DNA of 64,000 nt from Chamaea fasciata (taxonomy: Eukaryota; Chordata; Aves; Passeriformes; Sylviidae): the NCBI GenBank assembly GCA_029207755.1, contig JARCOQ010000016.1:8356501-8420500 (forward strand), in the 5' to 3' direction. The notes below the pieces were generated by a model. It was not told the DNA's origin. It saw only the letters and a list, made by a program, of their open reading frames with translations, and did no database searches. The translations under genes were made by a program, and so were the position numbers. This document shows positions 24,407-37,043 of the stretch, one piece after another (position 1 is the first letter of the stretch; each line of letters begins with the position of its first letter).

Positions 24407-26330
24407 GTGAGTGCAGATCTGGGGCTGAGCCACTCCCGGGCTCTTCCATTAGCCAGGAGGAAGAGGAAGGTGGGTAGGACCTTGACCAAGGCTGGGTGCT
24501 ATGGCTGTGCATACCCAGGCTGATCCTGGGTACTGGGGTTCATGATGGGTGCTGCGGTGACCCCACAGTTCTTTTAGGGATCCCATCAGGCACCCAGCCC
24601 ACTGGCACAGGTCCTGTCTCCACACCAGTGGCAGGTCCCATAATTCTGGGGCTGGCATGTCCGACCCCGAGTGCCATACATCACTGGGCAGATGTGGAAT
24701 CCTGGGGTGGATGCTCCCCACCTCCCTGGTCCCAGGGGAGTATGTCACCTCCAAGGATGAGTCAGGATATCACAGGAATGCAGTGGCTCAGTGACACCGA
24801 AGATTAGACCGTTAAAACGAGCAAATCGGGGTAAATTTCCCAACTCCAGGAGTTGGGTGGTGACCTAGAAACATCTTCTTCCATCACTCACATGCCAGCT
24901 AGGGTTGAAGCTGGTGCTGGTGAGGGTGCTGAGCCCTGGGAGAGCCGAGCTGCCCGCACACAGTGACAGTGTGGCTGTGCTGCAGCTCACCTGAGAGCCT
25001 TTCCCACATAGAGTGCCCAGAGCTCAGTGCCTCTCTCCCAAAATTTGATGACACTTGAAATTCCAGCAGGAAGTTGAAGGGATGAACACTTGCTCTTTCC
25101 CACTGTTCCCTCAGTGCATCTCCTGCCTCCCTTAGCCCTGGCAGCAGCAGAGTGAGCACTTTCTGCTGAGATTTCTCTTTTCAAGCCTTATCTTTGGTTG
25201 TGACTCCCCACGTTTTGTAAATACTTGTCGAAATAGTCATTGTTCTACCAAGAGCTTGGGGTTTTGACCAGACGAGCGTTTTCATGCATTGAAATTTCCT
25301 TGTCCTAGTGAGACAAGTGAGCACAGGTGAACCTTGGCTTGGCAAACCTGTCTCCTCAGCTGCTTTCACAGCAATGTGTTGCAGTGGCTGTGGAGCCAGG
25401 ATGCAGAGCCGTGTGGGAATCACGGCACAGGGGAGTGAGCTGCTCTCCTCCCTGGCAGGAGCAGTGATTATGTCCCAAACCATGGCCAGCCCCCATGGCC
25501 TGCTCTCTCCACCCTCTCCCCACGCTCCAGTTCCCAGCTCGGCCTTTGTTGCCGGTCCTGCCTGCCGTGGGAGGGAGAGGCATTGCGGAGTGAGGTGGGG
25601 CTGATTTATTGCTCATCAGCCCGGCGATGGGTTTTGAAGCAGTGCGTTTGCTCCTGACTGCAGGCATTAATCATCCCCGAGCAGTCCCACTCTGGGGCCA
25701 AGCCAGGCTGGTTTCATTTGCAGTTGCAGCACGACAGGAAGATTTCCCTGGCCGGGGGAGAATTTGTTTTACGTTCATTCTGTGCTTCTGGCGTTTATTG
25801 CTTAACCAAACCCCACTTGATGTGGTCATCTCCAGACGCTTTACAGCAGCAGTGTGCAGAGCGGGGGGAGAAGGAAAGGGGAGCAGGGATATTGGAAGTG
25901 GGAATGTTTCCCAGTGGTCCAGGGATCCCTGTGGAGTTCTCCGAGATGCGGGGGCAGGTTGTCAGGCCACAATGGGAGGACACAGGACTTCTCAATGCCG
26001 AGTTCACGCTGCTCTTCCTTGGACAAAAGTGTTTTGTCTGCAGCGTGTAGGTGTTGGCATCACTCAAGGGGACGGTCCTGCTGGAGGCTCTGTCCCACTC
26101 CACCGTCTTTCAGGATCCTTGAATCCCTGCCCCATGTCAGCCTTGGCTGTGGCCTCACTTTTGCAGAGAGCAGGGTTTGAGCCAAAGCACCCTGGGGTCA
26201 TCCCTCTTTTCCTGCCTTATTTTTTCCCCCAGGAGCTTCTGGGAATTGTTCACCAAGCTGACCCTGACCAGGTCAGCATCATTCCTGTCCCTGTGGCACA
26301 GACCTCACCTTCTGCTTTCTCTGCCTGCAG
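24407..26330 (+). other. MPRIP: Intron 4
   Basis: About 1.9 kb. I see nothing beyond ordinary splice signals, with acceptor CTGCCTGCAG ending at 26330. No CR1 copy or hairpin was noticed. Confidence 0.8.
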
Positions 26331-26415
26331 GTGGCTGGAGATGCTGATCGTCTATCCCAGGACAAACAAGCAGAATCAGAAGAAGAAGAGGAAGGTAGAG
26401 CCCCCAACTCCCCAG
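26331..26415 (+). CDS. MPRIP: MPRIP exon 5: PH1 terminal helix and basic tail
   Basis: One base plus 28 codons. WLEMLIVYPRTNKQNQKKKR is the amphipathic C-terminal helix of the PH domain with its invariant Trp. A polylysine/arginine patch (KKKRKVEPPTPQ) follows and resembles a classical basic nuclear-localisation or actin/phosphoinositide-binding cluster. The donor CAG|GTAACA is phase 0. An inner GAAG|GTAGAG resembles a donor but would break the frame. Confidence 0.95.
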
Positions 26416-29400
26416 GTAACACAGGGGCACACCCACTAACTGTCATCCAGTCTCTTGCCTCCTTCTGAAGGCCATGCCTTGCTCTGGTCCTGGGATTGAT
26501 CCCCCCCAGCCATCGGGGTCACCAGCCCTCTGATGCTGCCTGTGTGGAGGGTGAGAGCTGGGGCAAACCAAGGCAGCAGAATGGTGCAAATTAATTCCTG
26601 GTCATCACTTCCAGGGTCACACACTCCTGCTTTCCTGGCTGCATTGGGGCCACGTTTTTCCCCGTGTGCTGTTTTGTGGTGCCACCCCTGCACACAATCC
26701 TGGGAGTGGCTATAAAGCCACATGGTCCCCATGGGGGACCAGGGAGAGGTGCTGTTCATGGGCCGTTTCGTCAGAAACAGGATGAAATTCCATCGGGCTC
26801 CAGTTACTCCCTTTGAGATGACCCCGGAGATAATGGGAATGAAAGGAAAATACTAAAGGCCAGGGCCAGGCTGGGAGCTCCGGGGGCTGGAGCTGGGCTC
26901 TCCAGGGACCCGGCAGTGGCTTCGTGCTCACTTTGACTATAAATGGTAAAAAGTGGGGCCGGCCGTGACTCACTCGTTCCTGCCTGGCTCCCACGTGGCC
27001 AGAATGGGGGAGAATCCCACAGATGGGGAACGCGACCCCAAGGCCACCCTTGTCCCTCTCCGGGGCTGAGAACAGCCGTGTCCCTGAGGCCGCCTGACCT
27101 CCGGGCACACGTCCCACCCCACAGGGGACTGGCTTGGAGGGCTCCTCTGGCCATTCCAAGGACCAAAACCAGCATCAGGGCTCCCCTGAGCCTTGCTTTT
27201 CAGGTCCTCTTTGATGAAGTTCCAAGGATGGCCCTGGTGCAAACTGGGCCGTGGATAGGGTTTGTGCAGTGTTTGTTTGAATAAGTTTTTATCACTCCAC
27301 TGGATAAAGATGTTCTAGGCAATGGGAAAAATGTTAGTGGGGAGATGATCCTTTTTTGCACACCAGGCTGTAAGTCTGAGCCACCCCTTGCTAAGGTCTG
27401 GGGTCCTCACAGCCTGAACAACCCCTCAAGTGCTGGCTCTGGTGATGCTTCAGGGAAGATGCCTCCTCCCTCTGTGTTTAGGGTTTCAATCCTCAATTCC
27501 CAAGAAGAGGACTGTTGAATTTGGGGTACCCCAGGGAGTGGATGCATCAGGGCAGGGATGCTCACCCTGGCCTGGGTGCACCACTAAACCCAGGCTGGGT
27601 TCAGGGGGGGAACAGGGTGGAGACGAGGCGCAGAGCCAGAAAAACATCGTTCTGGGTTACATTTCATCACCATGGCAACTTCTTGGAAACCGTACAGGAT
27701 CTCAGCTCCCGAGCACCAAATAAGGGAAGCGGCTGTGGGAAGGATGCCGGCTCCCCCTGGGCAGATGGGCTCCCCAGGTGCTTGGGGATGGGGACCAGGG
27801 ACCCCTGTGGCACACTGCCCTCTTGTCTTGGAACAGACTGCCCTGTCTTGCTTGCTACCTTCCACTCGCTCCATCCCATGGCTTCCAGCCTCATGGTGTT
27901 GGAAAAAGGCTCAAATTCACTTTGCAAAACCAACCTCCTTGTGGGAACCAGTGTTGGATGGATGCTGTGCTGTCGGGCACTTAGGAGCAACCTGCAAAGG
28001 CAGAAGCAGCGTCTTTCCTCTGTCTCCCAGATCCTGCTGATTCAGGTGGCCTGGTCCAGGGAAGGAAAGAGGATGCTGAGGAGAAAATCAGCAGCAAATT
28101 TTCCTCTGTGAAATGGCCTCTCCTGAAGTTGGCTGCTGTTCAGCTTGCCCTCCATGTGCTGGTGGAGAAAGCTTGCACTCTTCTAAAGATGGCCACACAC
28201 TAATCAGGCAGTAGATCAGGTCTTAGAGCTGCTTATGGAGGGGTGGACACCTTTGTGATATTAGAAAACAATTGGATATTCCTGCTTTTTCTCACTCTCA
28301 CATAGTTTTTGCTTGCCTGTGGTAGAGCTAAGCTTGGATGCTCTTGCAGAATCAAGGTCATTTTTACTCCCCCCATCACTTTGCATCATCCCTCTGCAAA
28401 ATCACCAGGGTGGGAACAATGCAGGGAATACCACTCCTGCTGCAGATTTTTGGACAAGGAGTGTTAAGTGTTTTCACTTTTCTTTGCAAGCAGGTTGCAG
28501 TTTGAGGGGAAAAAGGCAGGTTTCTCTTGCAGCTTTTGCTGTGCTCCGGCAGGGAGGTGCAGGCAGCAGGAGAGACTGGAATGCCTGTGCCTGCCTGCTG
28601 CCCATGGGAACTTGAGGCAGGATTTGGGGCTGAAATGTGAAATTTGAGGCTCTGCCCTGGGTTTGCACAGGGGTGTGGCAGGCTCAGGTAAGCAGAGCGT
28701 GCCCAGACACACCTCATGCAACCGGAGGCTGGTTTTGCCGATTCTGGTGCATTCTGCCTTTTGGAATTGTTCATACCCCTGAGCAGCAGACAGTTAACGT
28801 CTCTGCTCCCTCACAGACTTCTTTTTGGCGCACATTTCTGCCTAATTAAATACGTATCTACAAATAATTACATGGGGGCGTGTGTAAGCGATATATAAAG
28901 ATACATATCCTGAGCTGGTGATTAGCTTTGGGCTTGGATCAATGAAGGAGAGTGTAGGGGACTTTGGAGATTGGCCCAGTCTTCTGCTTGAGCAGGGTCC
29001 CCTTGAGCAGGGTGGCCGTGAACTCTGGATCGTTTACCTCCAGCACTGCATTCCTTCAGTGTGAAATTTCCCAAGGGGATTTTTTTTTTAAATTGAGGTC
29101 ATTTGCTGCTTGTCATGGCCGTGTGTGGAGCCAGGACCCACTCCCTGGGAGATCCCTTGGTGACTCCAGCAGGGGCCCTGCAAATGCCAGTGGAGGTGCA
29201 GGGCTAAAACCTACATGATGTGGGAGGGTGGAATAGAGAGGATGCTCATTGCAGCCCTTGTTCTCGGCTTTTAGTTGCCAATTCATGCACTCCTGTATTC
29301 CCCCCTGCTCCATGGAAAGGGAGCAAGCAGCTGGAAAACTTCCCACAATCCAAAGGGGAGTTAATTGTCTTTGATTTATTGGTGGCTTTAAGAAAAATAA

Positions 29401-29783
29401 TCTGTGAATGCAGAAGCTTAATATGACAACAGCAAAACATCTGCTAATGAACAAAGCCAAGGAAGGGGTTGGGAAAGCTGCTGCCTCTTCTGGGTCACAC
29501 TCTGAGCCTGGGCTGGCAGGGCTGTGGCCACCAAGGGGGCATCATCCGTCATCTGATGGACTCCAGAGCTCCTTGTTAGCAGAGAAGCACTGAAGATGGT
29601 GGGGAAAGTTTTAAAAGGGCGTAAAGCCCTGACACATGTCACTGTCTCATTCCTCCCCTGCTGTGACATGTCATGGGCAGCAACCAAGTTGTGTGGAACT
29701 CACACTGGGGCCAAGCCCTTGGGGACCCTGAGTGTGGAGTTGGGGCAAACTCTCTAACTTCCTGTGTCTCCTGGTTTTTTTAG
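26416..29783 (+). other. MPRIP: Intron 5
   Basis: About 3.4 kb without a recognised repeat or exon. It contains a CArG-like CTATAAATGG (26937-26946) with one mismatch and a short direct repeat CTTGAGCAGGGT near 28990. The acceptor is TTTTTTTAG at 29783. Confidence 0.8.
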
Positions 29784-29994
29784 GAGCCTGGTCCTGCTAA
29801 GATGGCTGTGACCAGCAGCAACATTCCCAGCGCTGAGAAGGTCCCTGCCACCAAGTCCACGCTCTGGCAGGAAGAAATGAGGGGCAAAGACCAAGCAGAT
29901 GGGGGCAGTGGCATTGGCTCAGCCCAGAGCCCCATGCAAGGCCAGGCTGGGGCTGCCAGCTCCATGAAGGATCCTGTGCTGGACGGCAAGGAAG
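29784..29994 (+). CDS. MPRIP: MPRIP exon 6: Ser/Pro-rich linker
   Basis: Seventy codons plus one base, starting EPGPAKMAVTSSNIPSAEKV. It is a disordered linker between the PH domains, rich in Ser, Gly and Gln. Human MPRIP carries a run of about a dozen serines after VAVT. Here only two serines and an Asn are present, so the homopolymer is absent. The donor GAAG|GTGAGA splits a Glu codon completed by exon 7, giving Glu-Glu-Glu-Ser. Confidence 0.94.
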
Positions 29995-30516
29995 GTGAGA
30001 GATAGGGATTCCAGCACTGGTGTTACATTGCAGTGGTCATGCCACTGTTCTCCCTGGAACAATGAGGGCTGGGGACAGACTGCAGTACTGGAGACATTTC
30101 CCTTATCTTCCCACTCAAATGGGGAATGTTTTCTGCAGTGAGGGGTCCATTACCTTGTGCCCATGGAGCTGCGGTTGCTGCCAGTCTGGGGAGGACAGGG
30201 ATGGAAGTGGATGCACAGCTGTGACTGCAGCTGCCATTTCTTCCTTTGAAAGTTCACATCTTTCACCTGTACAAACCTGGCCCAAGGTTTGGATCAGCAT
30301 CCCCAGTTCCCTGCAGACTATCCCACCATCTCCATGGGCACGAGGGCTGGGCAGGGTGGAAAAGGCAAGGGTGCAGGAGGTAGCACCGCATGGGGCTGGT
30401 ACCCAGACCAAGTTTTCTCTTACACCTGCCCCTGTCCTGGGTGGAATCAGGGTGTTTCTTTCTTAAAAGCAGAACTTGGACTTGAAACCAAGCACAGTGA
30501 CTTCTCTGTCCCTTAG
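29995..30516 (+). other. MPRIP: Intron 6
   Basis: 522 bases with no feature beyond its splice sites. The acceptor is GTCCCTTAG, ending at 30516. Confidence 0.85.
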
Positions 30517-30676
30517 AGGAGAGCTCCATGAATGGAGACCGGATAGACTGCGGGCGGAAGACGCGTGTCGAGAGCGGGTACTTCTCCTTGGAGAAGACCA
30601 AACAAGACTCGAAGCTGGAAGAACAGCAACTGCAACCCCCACCAAGCCCACCCAGCCCCAGCACCCCAAACAACAG
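30517..30676 (+). CDS. MPRIP: MPRIP exon 7, constitutive part
   Basis: Starts EESSMNGDRIDCGRK and runs through VESGYFSLEKTKQDSKLEEQ into a proline-rich PPPSPPSPSTPNN segment. ESGYFSLEKTKQD is strongly conserved with human. The proximal donor CAACAG|GTACAG at 30676 leaves phase 2 and joins exon 8 to give the conserved Arg-Arg-Ser-Gln. The segment is probably disordered and phosphorylated on Ser-Pro sites. When this donor is bypassed the frame stays open for another 119 codons. Confidence 0.94.
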
Positions 30677-31033
30677 GTACAGTTATCCCAAATCGCCCTC
30701 ACAGGAGCATGCCCAGCCCTTTCCTTCCCCAGGTATCCGATCAGGCGACCGAATGATTCACAGCTTCTCTCTGAACTCCTTGGACTCGAAGAGCAGTTGC
30801 TCCATGCACAAGGACTCCAGCAACAGAGATGTAGGAAGGGGAGCTGAAAAATCGGGGCGTCCCCTTTCTTTTAAAGCCAGCCGGCAGTACACCACCCTGG
30901 CCGACGTTCCCAAGGCCATTAGGATCAGTAATCGTGAGGCCTTCCAGGTGGAGAGGAAGCGGCTAGAGCGGAGAACCCGGGCTCGTAGCCCTGGGAGAGA
31001 AGAAGTGGCCCGACTCTTTGGGAATGAGAGAAG
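30677..31033 (+). CDS. MPRIP: MPRIP exon 7 long extension (alternative donor), 119 codons
   Basis: The frame continues without a stop past the proximal donor for exactly 357 bases to GAGAGAAG|GTAAGG. That distal donor has the same phase, so either donor joins exon 8 in frame. The added peptide is Ser-rich (SFSLNSLDSKSSCSMHKDSS), then includes SRQYTTLADVPKAIRISNRE and a very basic KRLERRTRARSPGREE before VARLFGNE. The basic-Ser-Pro context suggests kinase sites. A TGCATG motif lies at 31059-31064, 26 bases past the donor. Codon use looks coding. I take it as the long-isoform segment. Confidence 0.85.
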
Positions 31034-31058
31034 GTAAGGGATGAGTGGCTCATCTCCT

Positions 31059-31064
31059 TGCATG
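31059..31064 (+). promoter_or_regulatory. RBFOX motif next to distal exon-7 donor
   Basis: TGCATG 26 bases downstream of the donor at 31034. RBFOX proteins bound just downstream of a donor usually activate its use. Role here inferred. Confidence 0.5.
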
Positions 31065-31221
31065 CTTCTAGCAGCAGTGAGGTGGAATTCACTGGGTGGA
31101 GCCTCTTTGTTTTTTCAGTTCTCCTGGGTTTAAGGGTGCCCATCCACGCTGACCAGGTGGTGGGATGTCATTAATAGTGATAGTGGGCAGGTGTCGCCCT
31201 GCCTGGCTGTTCTGGGGATAT

Positions 31222-31445
31222 ATAATGATTAAGGTTGGAAGGGACCTTAAATTTCATTCAGTTCCATCCTCTGCCATGGGCAGGGACACCTTCCACTATC
31301 CCAGGTTGCTCCCAGTCCTGTCCAACCTGGCCTTGGACACTTCCAGGCATCCAGGGGCAGCCACAGCTTCTCTGGGCAACCTGTGCCAGTGCCTCCCCAC
31401 CCTCACAGGGAGGAATTTCTTGCTGCTATTTAATCTAAGCCTACC
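31222..31445 (-). repeat. CR1 LINE 3' end, antisense
   Basis: AAGGTTGGAAGGGACCTTAA, CCATGGGCAGGGACACCTTC and AGCCACAGCTTCTCTGGGCA are the reverse complement of the CR1 3' region. Confidence 0.9.
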
Positions 31446-34400
31446 GTGGTGGGTGTTGGGTGGTGTTGGATGCCCACAGTGCCATCAAGCCCACCCTGCT
31501 GGCCCCTCCCGGCGCGGCACACTCTGGCAGCCGGCACCATTAATTAGGTTAGCTCTCCTAGTGGCGTTACTGCCAGGTGCCTTACGCAACTGCCTAATGA
31601 GCTGAGAGAGGTTTCAAAATGTCACACCATTAATCTGGGAGAGGAGGGAGAGGTGGGTGCAGTGCCAAGGCAGGGCTCAGCGGGCTGCAAAACAGCTTAG
31701 TGTGGGGGAGGACGGGGAGGGCGTCCGCAGCGCACGCCGGGTGCCCTCTGGGCGAGGCCGAAGACGGGCTCCACTCGCCCTGGGAGAGACACATTTGTGC
31801 AGTGAGGGCAGTGGAGCAAACTGGGAGACAGGCCCCGGGCGAGAGGGCTGCCTGCCAGTCTGATTTTCCTGCCCTGGTTCTCCTCCGGGCATGTTCTCTC
31901 TCGCACAGTTTCAGTAGGAGCTTCTCTGTTTCTTCCCAGCCCCTAAAGGACTGTTTTCCAGACTGGCTTCCGAGAGCTGGGAGCAGGTCTGGGATGTGCA
32001 ACACAGCCTTGTGCTGGTGCTGTCAGTCAGCAGGAGGATCCCAAACCTGGCCCAGAGTGTGTCTGCAGGGAGTGCTGGACCGGGAATAAATGAGAAAAGC
32101 TTGGGTTTGGCTTTGTCTGCCTTGGGAATTGGCTTTTCCCCAGGATGGATGAGGAGGATACCACCTTGGCCATCCTGGCTGGGGACAGGGCTGAGAAAAG
32201 GCTGGTGGCCCTGATTTTCAGGCTGAGCAGGTGCTGCATGTGGGTGACGTTGTGTCCCTACTGCATTTGCTTGCACAGGATGCCCTGGCCAGTGCCTGTC
32301 TCCAGCGTGACAGAACAGTGCATTCCTCCAGTGCCAACAGTCCCTTGCCCTGGGGTGTCCTGCAGCACTGGGATCATCCTGCATGGAGCTGGGGAGCAGA
32401 ATTAAAACAGATAACAGGGCCTGGGAGAGGACATTGCTGCCAGAGTCTGTCCTTTTTTAATGTCAGCCCCACTCATTGCCTGCTGATGGGTGCCTTTTCC
32501 CAGGGAAAGTCTGTTTTTCCCAGGCTGGCTTGGGCTGTTAAGTTTTTTTTGCTTTATCAGTATTGGCAGCAATTCCCCTGTATCAGCCCAGGGCTTTTAG
32601 AGTAGAATGGGTGCAGGGAGAGGGGCAGAAGCTGCACCAGGTGCTGGGGTCTTGCTGCCCATGGGGCTGAACCTGGTCCAGCTTTTGGGTGGGGGTGATG
32701 GCAGAGAGAAGGGAGAGGGGTCCCCACCTGCCAGAGGATTTGGCTGTGCATCACAGCCCACGGTGCTGGAGGAATGTGCCATGAGCAGGGATGGCTCAGT
32801 GGGTGTTCACGGATGGGCATCCTTTGTTTTCTCCTCTGGTAACCTGGGAATTGGCCGGTGCAAGTGGAGTGGGTGGAGAGGCCCTGTGTCCTGGAGCTGG
32901 GGCAGCCATGTTAGAGCTCAGTGGACTCAACAGGGCACAGAGATACTGCCCAGTGTTGCACCAGAGAATTAACATTCCCCAGCACCCTGCTCAGCTTGGC
33001 TTGGCTGCTTTTTAAACTTGAGTTTACTTAGTCCCCATGTCCCTCTCATTTTTCTCCTCCAAGCTCAGACTGTGCTGTTTGAGGTTGGGCAGATACAATA
33101 AATCATTTCCATACTGTGGGGTTGGCTTTCCCCCCCTAGTTTAACACCATTTGTAATAATCCTTCTCAGTAACCCACTAACATGTCTGGGAACACTTGTC
33201 CCATGCCAACCCCACAGGCATCGGCCAGGCATCGTGCAGATCTGCCCTCAGTGCAGCCAAATGAACTCACTCAGATTCTGTTGGTATTTTCAGCTCTTCC
33301 TCCCATTTTTTTTGTGTAAATCAGTGCACGTCTCAGAGCTGTGGATGGAAAAGAATTTCTCTAGGTACCCAGTGTTGCATCCTGACTGCCACACCTGCAT
33401 GCTTAGCTCCAGATAGAGCCATTTGTTGAGGCTTCTCATCCTGTTCCCTTATCACAGGAAATATTACATGATTTAAGTCCAGGAATTTTCTGTGTTGACC
33501 ATTTATACCTGACGCCGCCTCCACACCCCATGCAGACGTCTGAGCTTGCAGCCACTCAGAACCAGGAATCAGGAAACAGGAGATAATCTCCACGATTTTG
33601 GCAGAGCAGCAGAGTGCGAGTTCCCTCTGCTGGCACGTGGCAGGACAGGGCTGCGGCACCCACCAGGATGTCACACTGGGCTGGGGGACAGGGATTGAGG
33701 CCAGGGAGCTCGAGCTATCTCCAGCCTCCCCTCTCAGACCCACCTCTAGGGCAGAGGGGCAGGCGCAGCTCTTTGGAAAACCCCATGGATAAATCTCGAA
33801 GTGTTGCACACAAAAATCACAGCTGAAGAGAGCTGCAGGAATGTCCTTAGCAGTCCCCATGTCCCAGAGGGGCTCTGCAGCTGCAGAGATAAATCCCTGC
33901 ACTTCTCAGGATTTCTGTTTGACAAACTTGGCTTTTTGTGCACAATTCCAGGGATGCAGCCTGTAAATCCACAGCTTTTCCAGTTGACCCCATGTTCTTC
34001 TCACACTGGCAAGAGTTCCCTGTGGTGTCAGCCAGATCTGCTGTAGGAGTGTGGTCAGGGGCTGAGGTGTATTTCTAGCATCAGTTAATAGCAGAGTTGC
34101 CTGAGATTGCTTAAAAGACTTTTCTCACTCAAATTCCTTCTCTGGAGTTTCTTGAGGTATAAAGCTCTGCTCTGAATTCTGCTTCTCCCCATACAGAGGA
34201 GTGCCTGCTCTCCCAAATACAGGTTTTTTTCCTTGTAAAACTGTCCTCATAATTCTTGTGGACCTCTTGGGAAATTCTTCTTCCTTTTCCTGACACTCAC
34301 TATCTTTCTTGATGCTAAATAATGAATGAATCCAATAAAAACAAAGCCCTTTCTTCCAAGCAAAGAAAATCACTTTAATGACAGCTCGTGCTGGTCTTTT

Positions 34401-34712
34401 GAGCTTTCCTTCCCCACTGCACACCCCCTCCACTAACAGCTGAGGTCTGCAGCCTGGGTTTAGTGGCCTGGAAAAGATTAACAGCCTGCATGGCCGAGGA
34501 ATTCCTTGGGATGAGCTTTTGTAGTTGAAAAGCATTAAATGGCACTGCAGCTTTTAAAAAGCTTTTTCCTACCTGTCCCAGCCTTGTTTTGTCCACACAG
34601 AGCTGCTGTGCAGAGGGAGCAGCTCAATCCAACACGTGGGGAGGGGAGCCCTTCCTTGCCCATCCCTCCAGGATCTCTGGCAGTAACTCTCTGAAATGTT
34701 GATCTAATGGGG

Positions 34713-34727
34713 AAAAAAAAAAAAAAA
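34713..34727. repeat. Poly(A) run, 15 bases
   Basis: Simple A tract. Confidence 0.85.
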
Positions 34728-36901
34728 GACTCTTTCCTGTAATCTGGATGATATTAACCCTTGGGGCTGTGATTTGGTTGCAGTGATTTATTTTTCTCCT
34801 CCCTTTTTCAATGAAGAATGACTGGAATGATTTTGATTTTGTTTTGTATGTAGATGCAGATATATAATTTCCTCTTCTGTTCATTCATTTTCCAGCCTTG
34901 TTTTCTTCCAGGTCTTGTTGCTCTCCACCTTCTCCTGCTGTGTTGCTGTGTGACGTGTCCACCTTTACTTCGCCTGCTTCGCTACCATCTCATCTCAATC
35001 TCAAGCCGTAGAACAACCTGGTGGTGCAGCCCCTTTCATGAGAAATCAACTTGCTTTTGATTTTGTTTTTATGTTTTTGTTTTGGTTGGGTTTTTGTTCT
35101 TTTTTTATTCTCTTGATTTGTTTTTCTTCAGACCTTCACCTAGTAGGGCACAGACAATGAATGTTAATTCATGGACCTTTTCCTCTCTCCTGAACTGAGA
35201 CTCAGAGAAGGCTGGGCCAGTATAAAAAGGGTTAAAAATAATGTGACTCCAAAATAATTCCCTGTCTGTCAGTGAACACAGAACATGGATTTATGCCTGT
35301 GTCAGGCATCTCGTGAGCAGAACATCCCAGGGAAATTGGGAGCTCTGCACGAGCCCGGGATCTGCCCACTTCCAGTTTGCAAACTGGGAGGCAGCAGGCG
35401 CTGAGCAGATGTCCCCTAAAAGCATCCAAGATCTTTAAATTTACAAAGCAACATCTCCCCCGCCAGTTTTGTCCCTTCCTCTTTGGTTGTGTCCTGGCAG
35501 CCTGGCTTTGAGCAGCAGTGGGGGCCCCAGCCCCCCAGGGGATGGGATGTGCTCAGACTGGTTGCCTCATTTGTAGAGTTTGGTGCAAATATTGGTTGAA
35601 AACTGAACATCTTTATGTTTTGAACCCTTACCTGCTGTTCCTCTTTGTGGGAAGTGTTAAAAATGTTTTATTTTGGATAACCTGTTCTCCCTCATGTGGT
35701 TGCCATTGTGATTTTCATGCACATCAGAGGCTCACACAGAGCAAGTAGCCTCAAGTTTAGATGTGGCACACGTGGGTCCAAATTTTGTGTCAAGACACCA
35801 CCTGGACAGAGCTTTCTGGGGAAGTTTGAAATGGAACTTTAAGCCTCACAGCTCGGAGCACAGCTGGCACATGCTGGTGGTGGGTTATTGCTTTATATTC
35901 CCAGTTTGTGATTGAAGACCTGAGGCTGATACTTTCCTGAACCCCCAGGAATGCAAACTTAGACACATGCAGGTTCTTTGGAAATTCCTCTCCTGTGGGT
36001 CAGCAAGCAGCTTTTCATGCTGAAACAGCACTTCTAATTCCACCTGTTTGCTCGTCCTTAAAAGAATCCCATTTGGGTTTGATCCAGGGTCGGCTCCTGC
36101 TCCATCCACATTTCTTCGTAGTTCTCCGTCCTCAGAGACGCAAGTGCCATGGTGCCATGGGCTACCAAGGCAGTGTCTGAGAGCCCAGGTTGTGCCTCCT
36201 GATGTCCAGACTGGATTTTCAGCCCAGTTAAGAGGAGGGAAAGGCCCCAGGTTCTTCAGGAAGTGCCCCGCCATGGTACAGGGTGCTGCTCATCTCCTTA
36301 CGCCCTTTCAGTGGTGCATGCTGTGAGCCAGAATGGTGGTCTGGGGGCACCTGTGGACACCCCTTGCTCCATGCAATCCTGTGGCTGTTCCCTGCGTGGG
36401 GCTGAGTTTTCAGAGGGCTCCTGTTGCAGTGAACACACTGGGGGACCCAGAGCCACCTCTGCACCCCAGCTTGGTCTGACATGTCAGTGCTCTGAGGTCT
36501 GGGGAGCAGTTGAGAGCCCCAGTGCCAGAGGGTAGAGGCGAAGCTTAAGCCAAAGCTGCTCCATAATCCCTGCTTCCCAAGGGGCTGTAAAATTCACAAA
36601 TAAAAAGTTATTGCTGACTTTGTGAGAGGTTTCTAGTTACTGAAGAAGATGCTAGGTGCAGAGCTGAATGATGTGAGGTTTTTCCCCACTTTGTGGGTGA
36701 AACAGTGGCAGATCAGGGTTTTTACCCTGGATTTGACCACGCTGGAGCTCACAGAGAAACAGGGACCAAAAGCCAGGTGTGCATGAACTTTGGGTCGAGC
36801 AATTCTGCGACCTTGAATTTGTGGGGTTGTACAGCTCCACACAGTCGCTGCTCTTGTGTTTAAACCATCTCTGGTTTCCCTTTTTTGTCTCTGTTTTCCA
36901 G

Positions 36902-37043
36902 GAGATCCCAGGTGATTGAGAAATTCGAGGCACTAGATATTGAGAACGCGGAGCACATGGAAACGAACGCGTTGGGAGGTGCTGCCCTTTCCAGCGAGAC
37001 ACGGCAGGGCAGGAGTGAGAAGAGGGTTTTCCCACGGAAACGG
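36902..37043 (+). CDS. MPRIP: MPRIP exon 8: conserved linker motif
   Basis: One base completing Arg, then 47 codons. The opening RSQVIEKFEALDIENAEHME is nearly identical to human and is the best-conserved patch of the linker. It ends with RQGRSEKRVFPRKR, a basic cluster that carries RxxS-type kinase contexts. The donor CGG|GTAAGA is phase 0. It accepts either form of exon 7. Confidence 0.95.

Larger units (their letters stand above)
31034..36901 (+). other. MPRIP: Intron 7
   Basis: 5.9 kb from the distal donor. It holds a - strand CR1 (31222-31445) and a 15-base A run (34713-34727). A TATA-like TATAAAAAG near 35221 has no promoter context. No further exon was recognised. The acceptor is CTGTTTTCCAG, ending at 36901. 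Confidence 0.8.

Noticed and set aside
34914..35060. Possible exon after TTTTCTTCCAG in intron 7
   Set aside because: The open reading is Leu/Cys-rich with no matching donor or phase continuity to exon 8.
35221..35232. TATA-like TATAAAAAG in intron 7
   Set aside because: No CpG, initiator, open frame or donor nearby.
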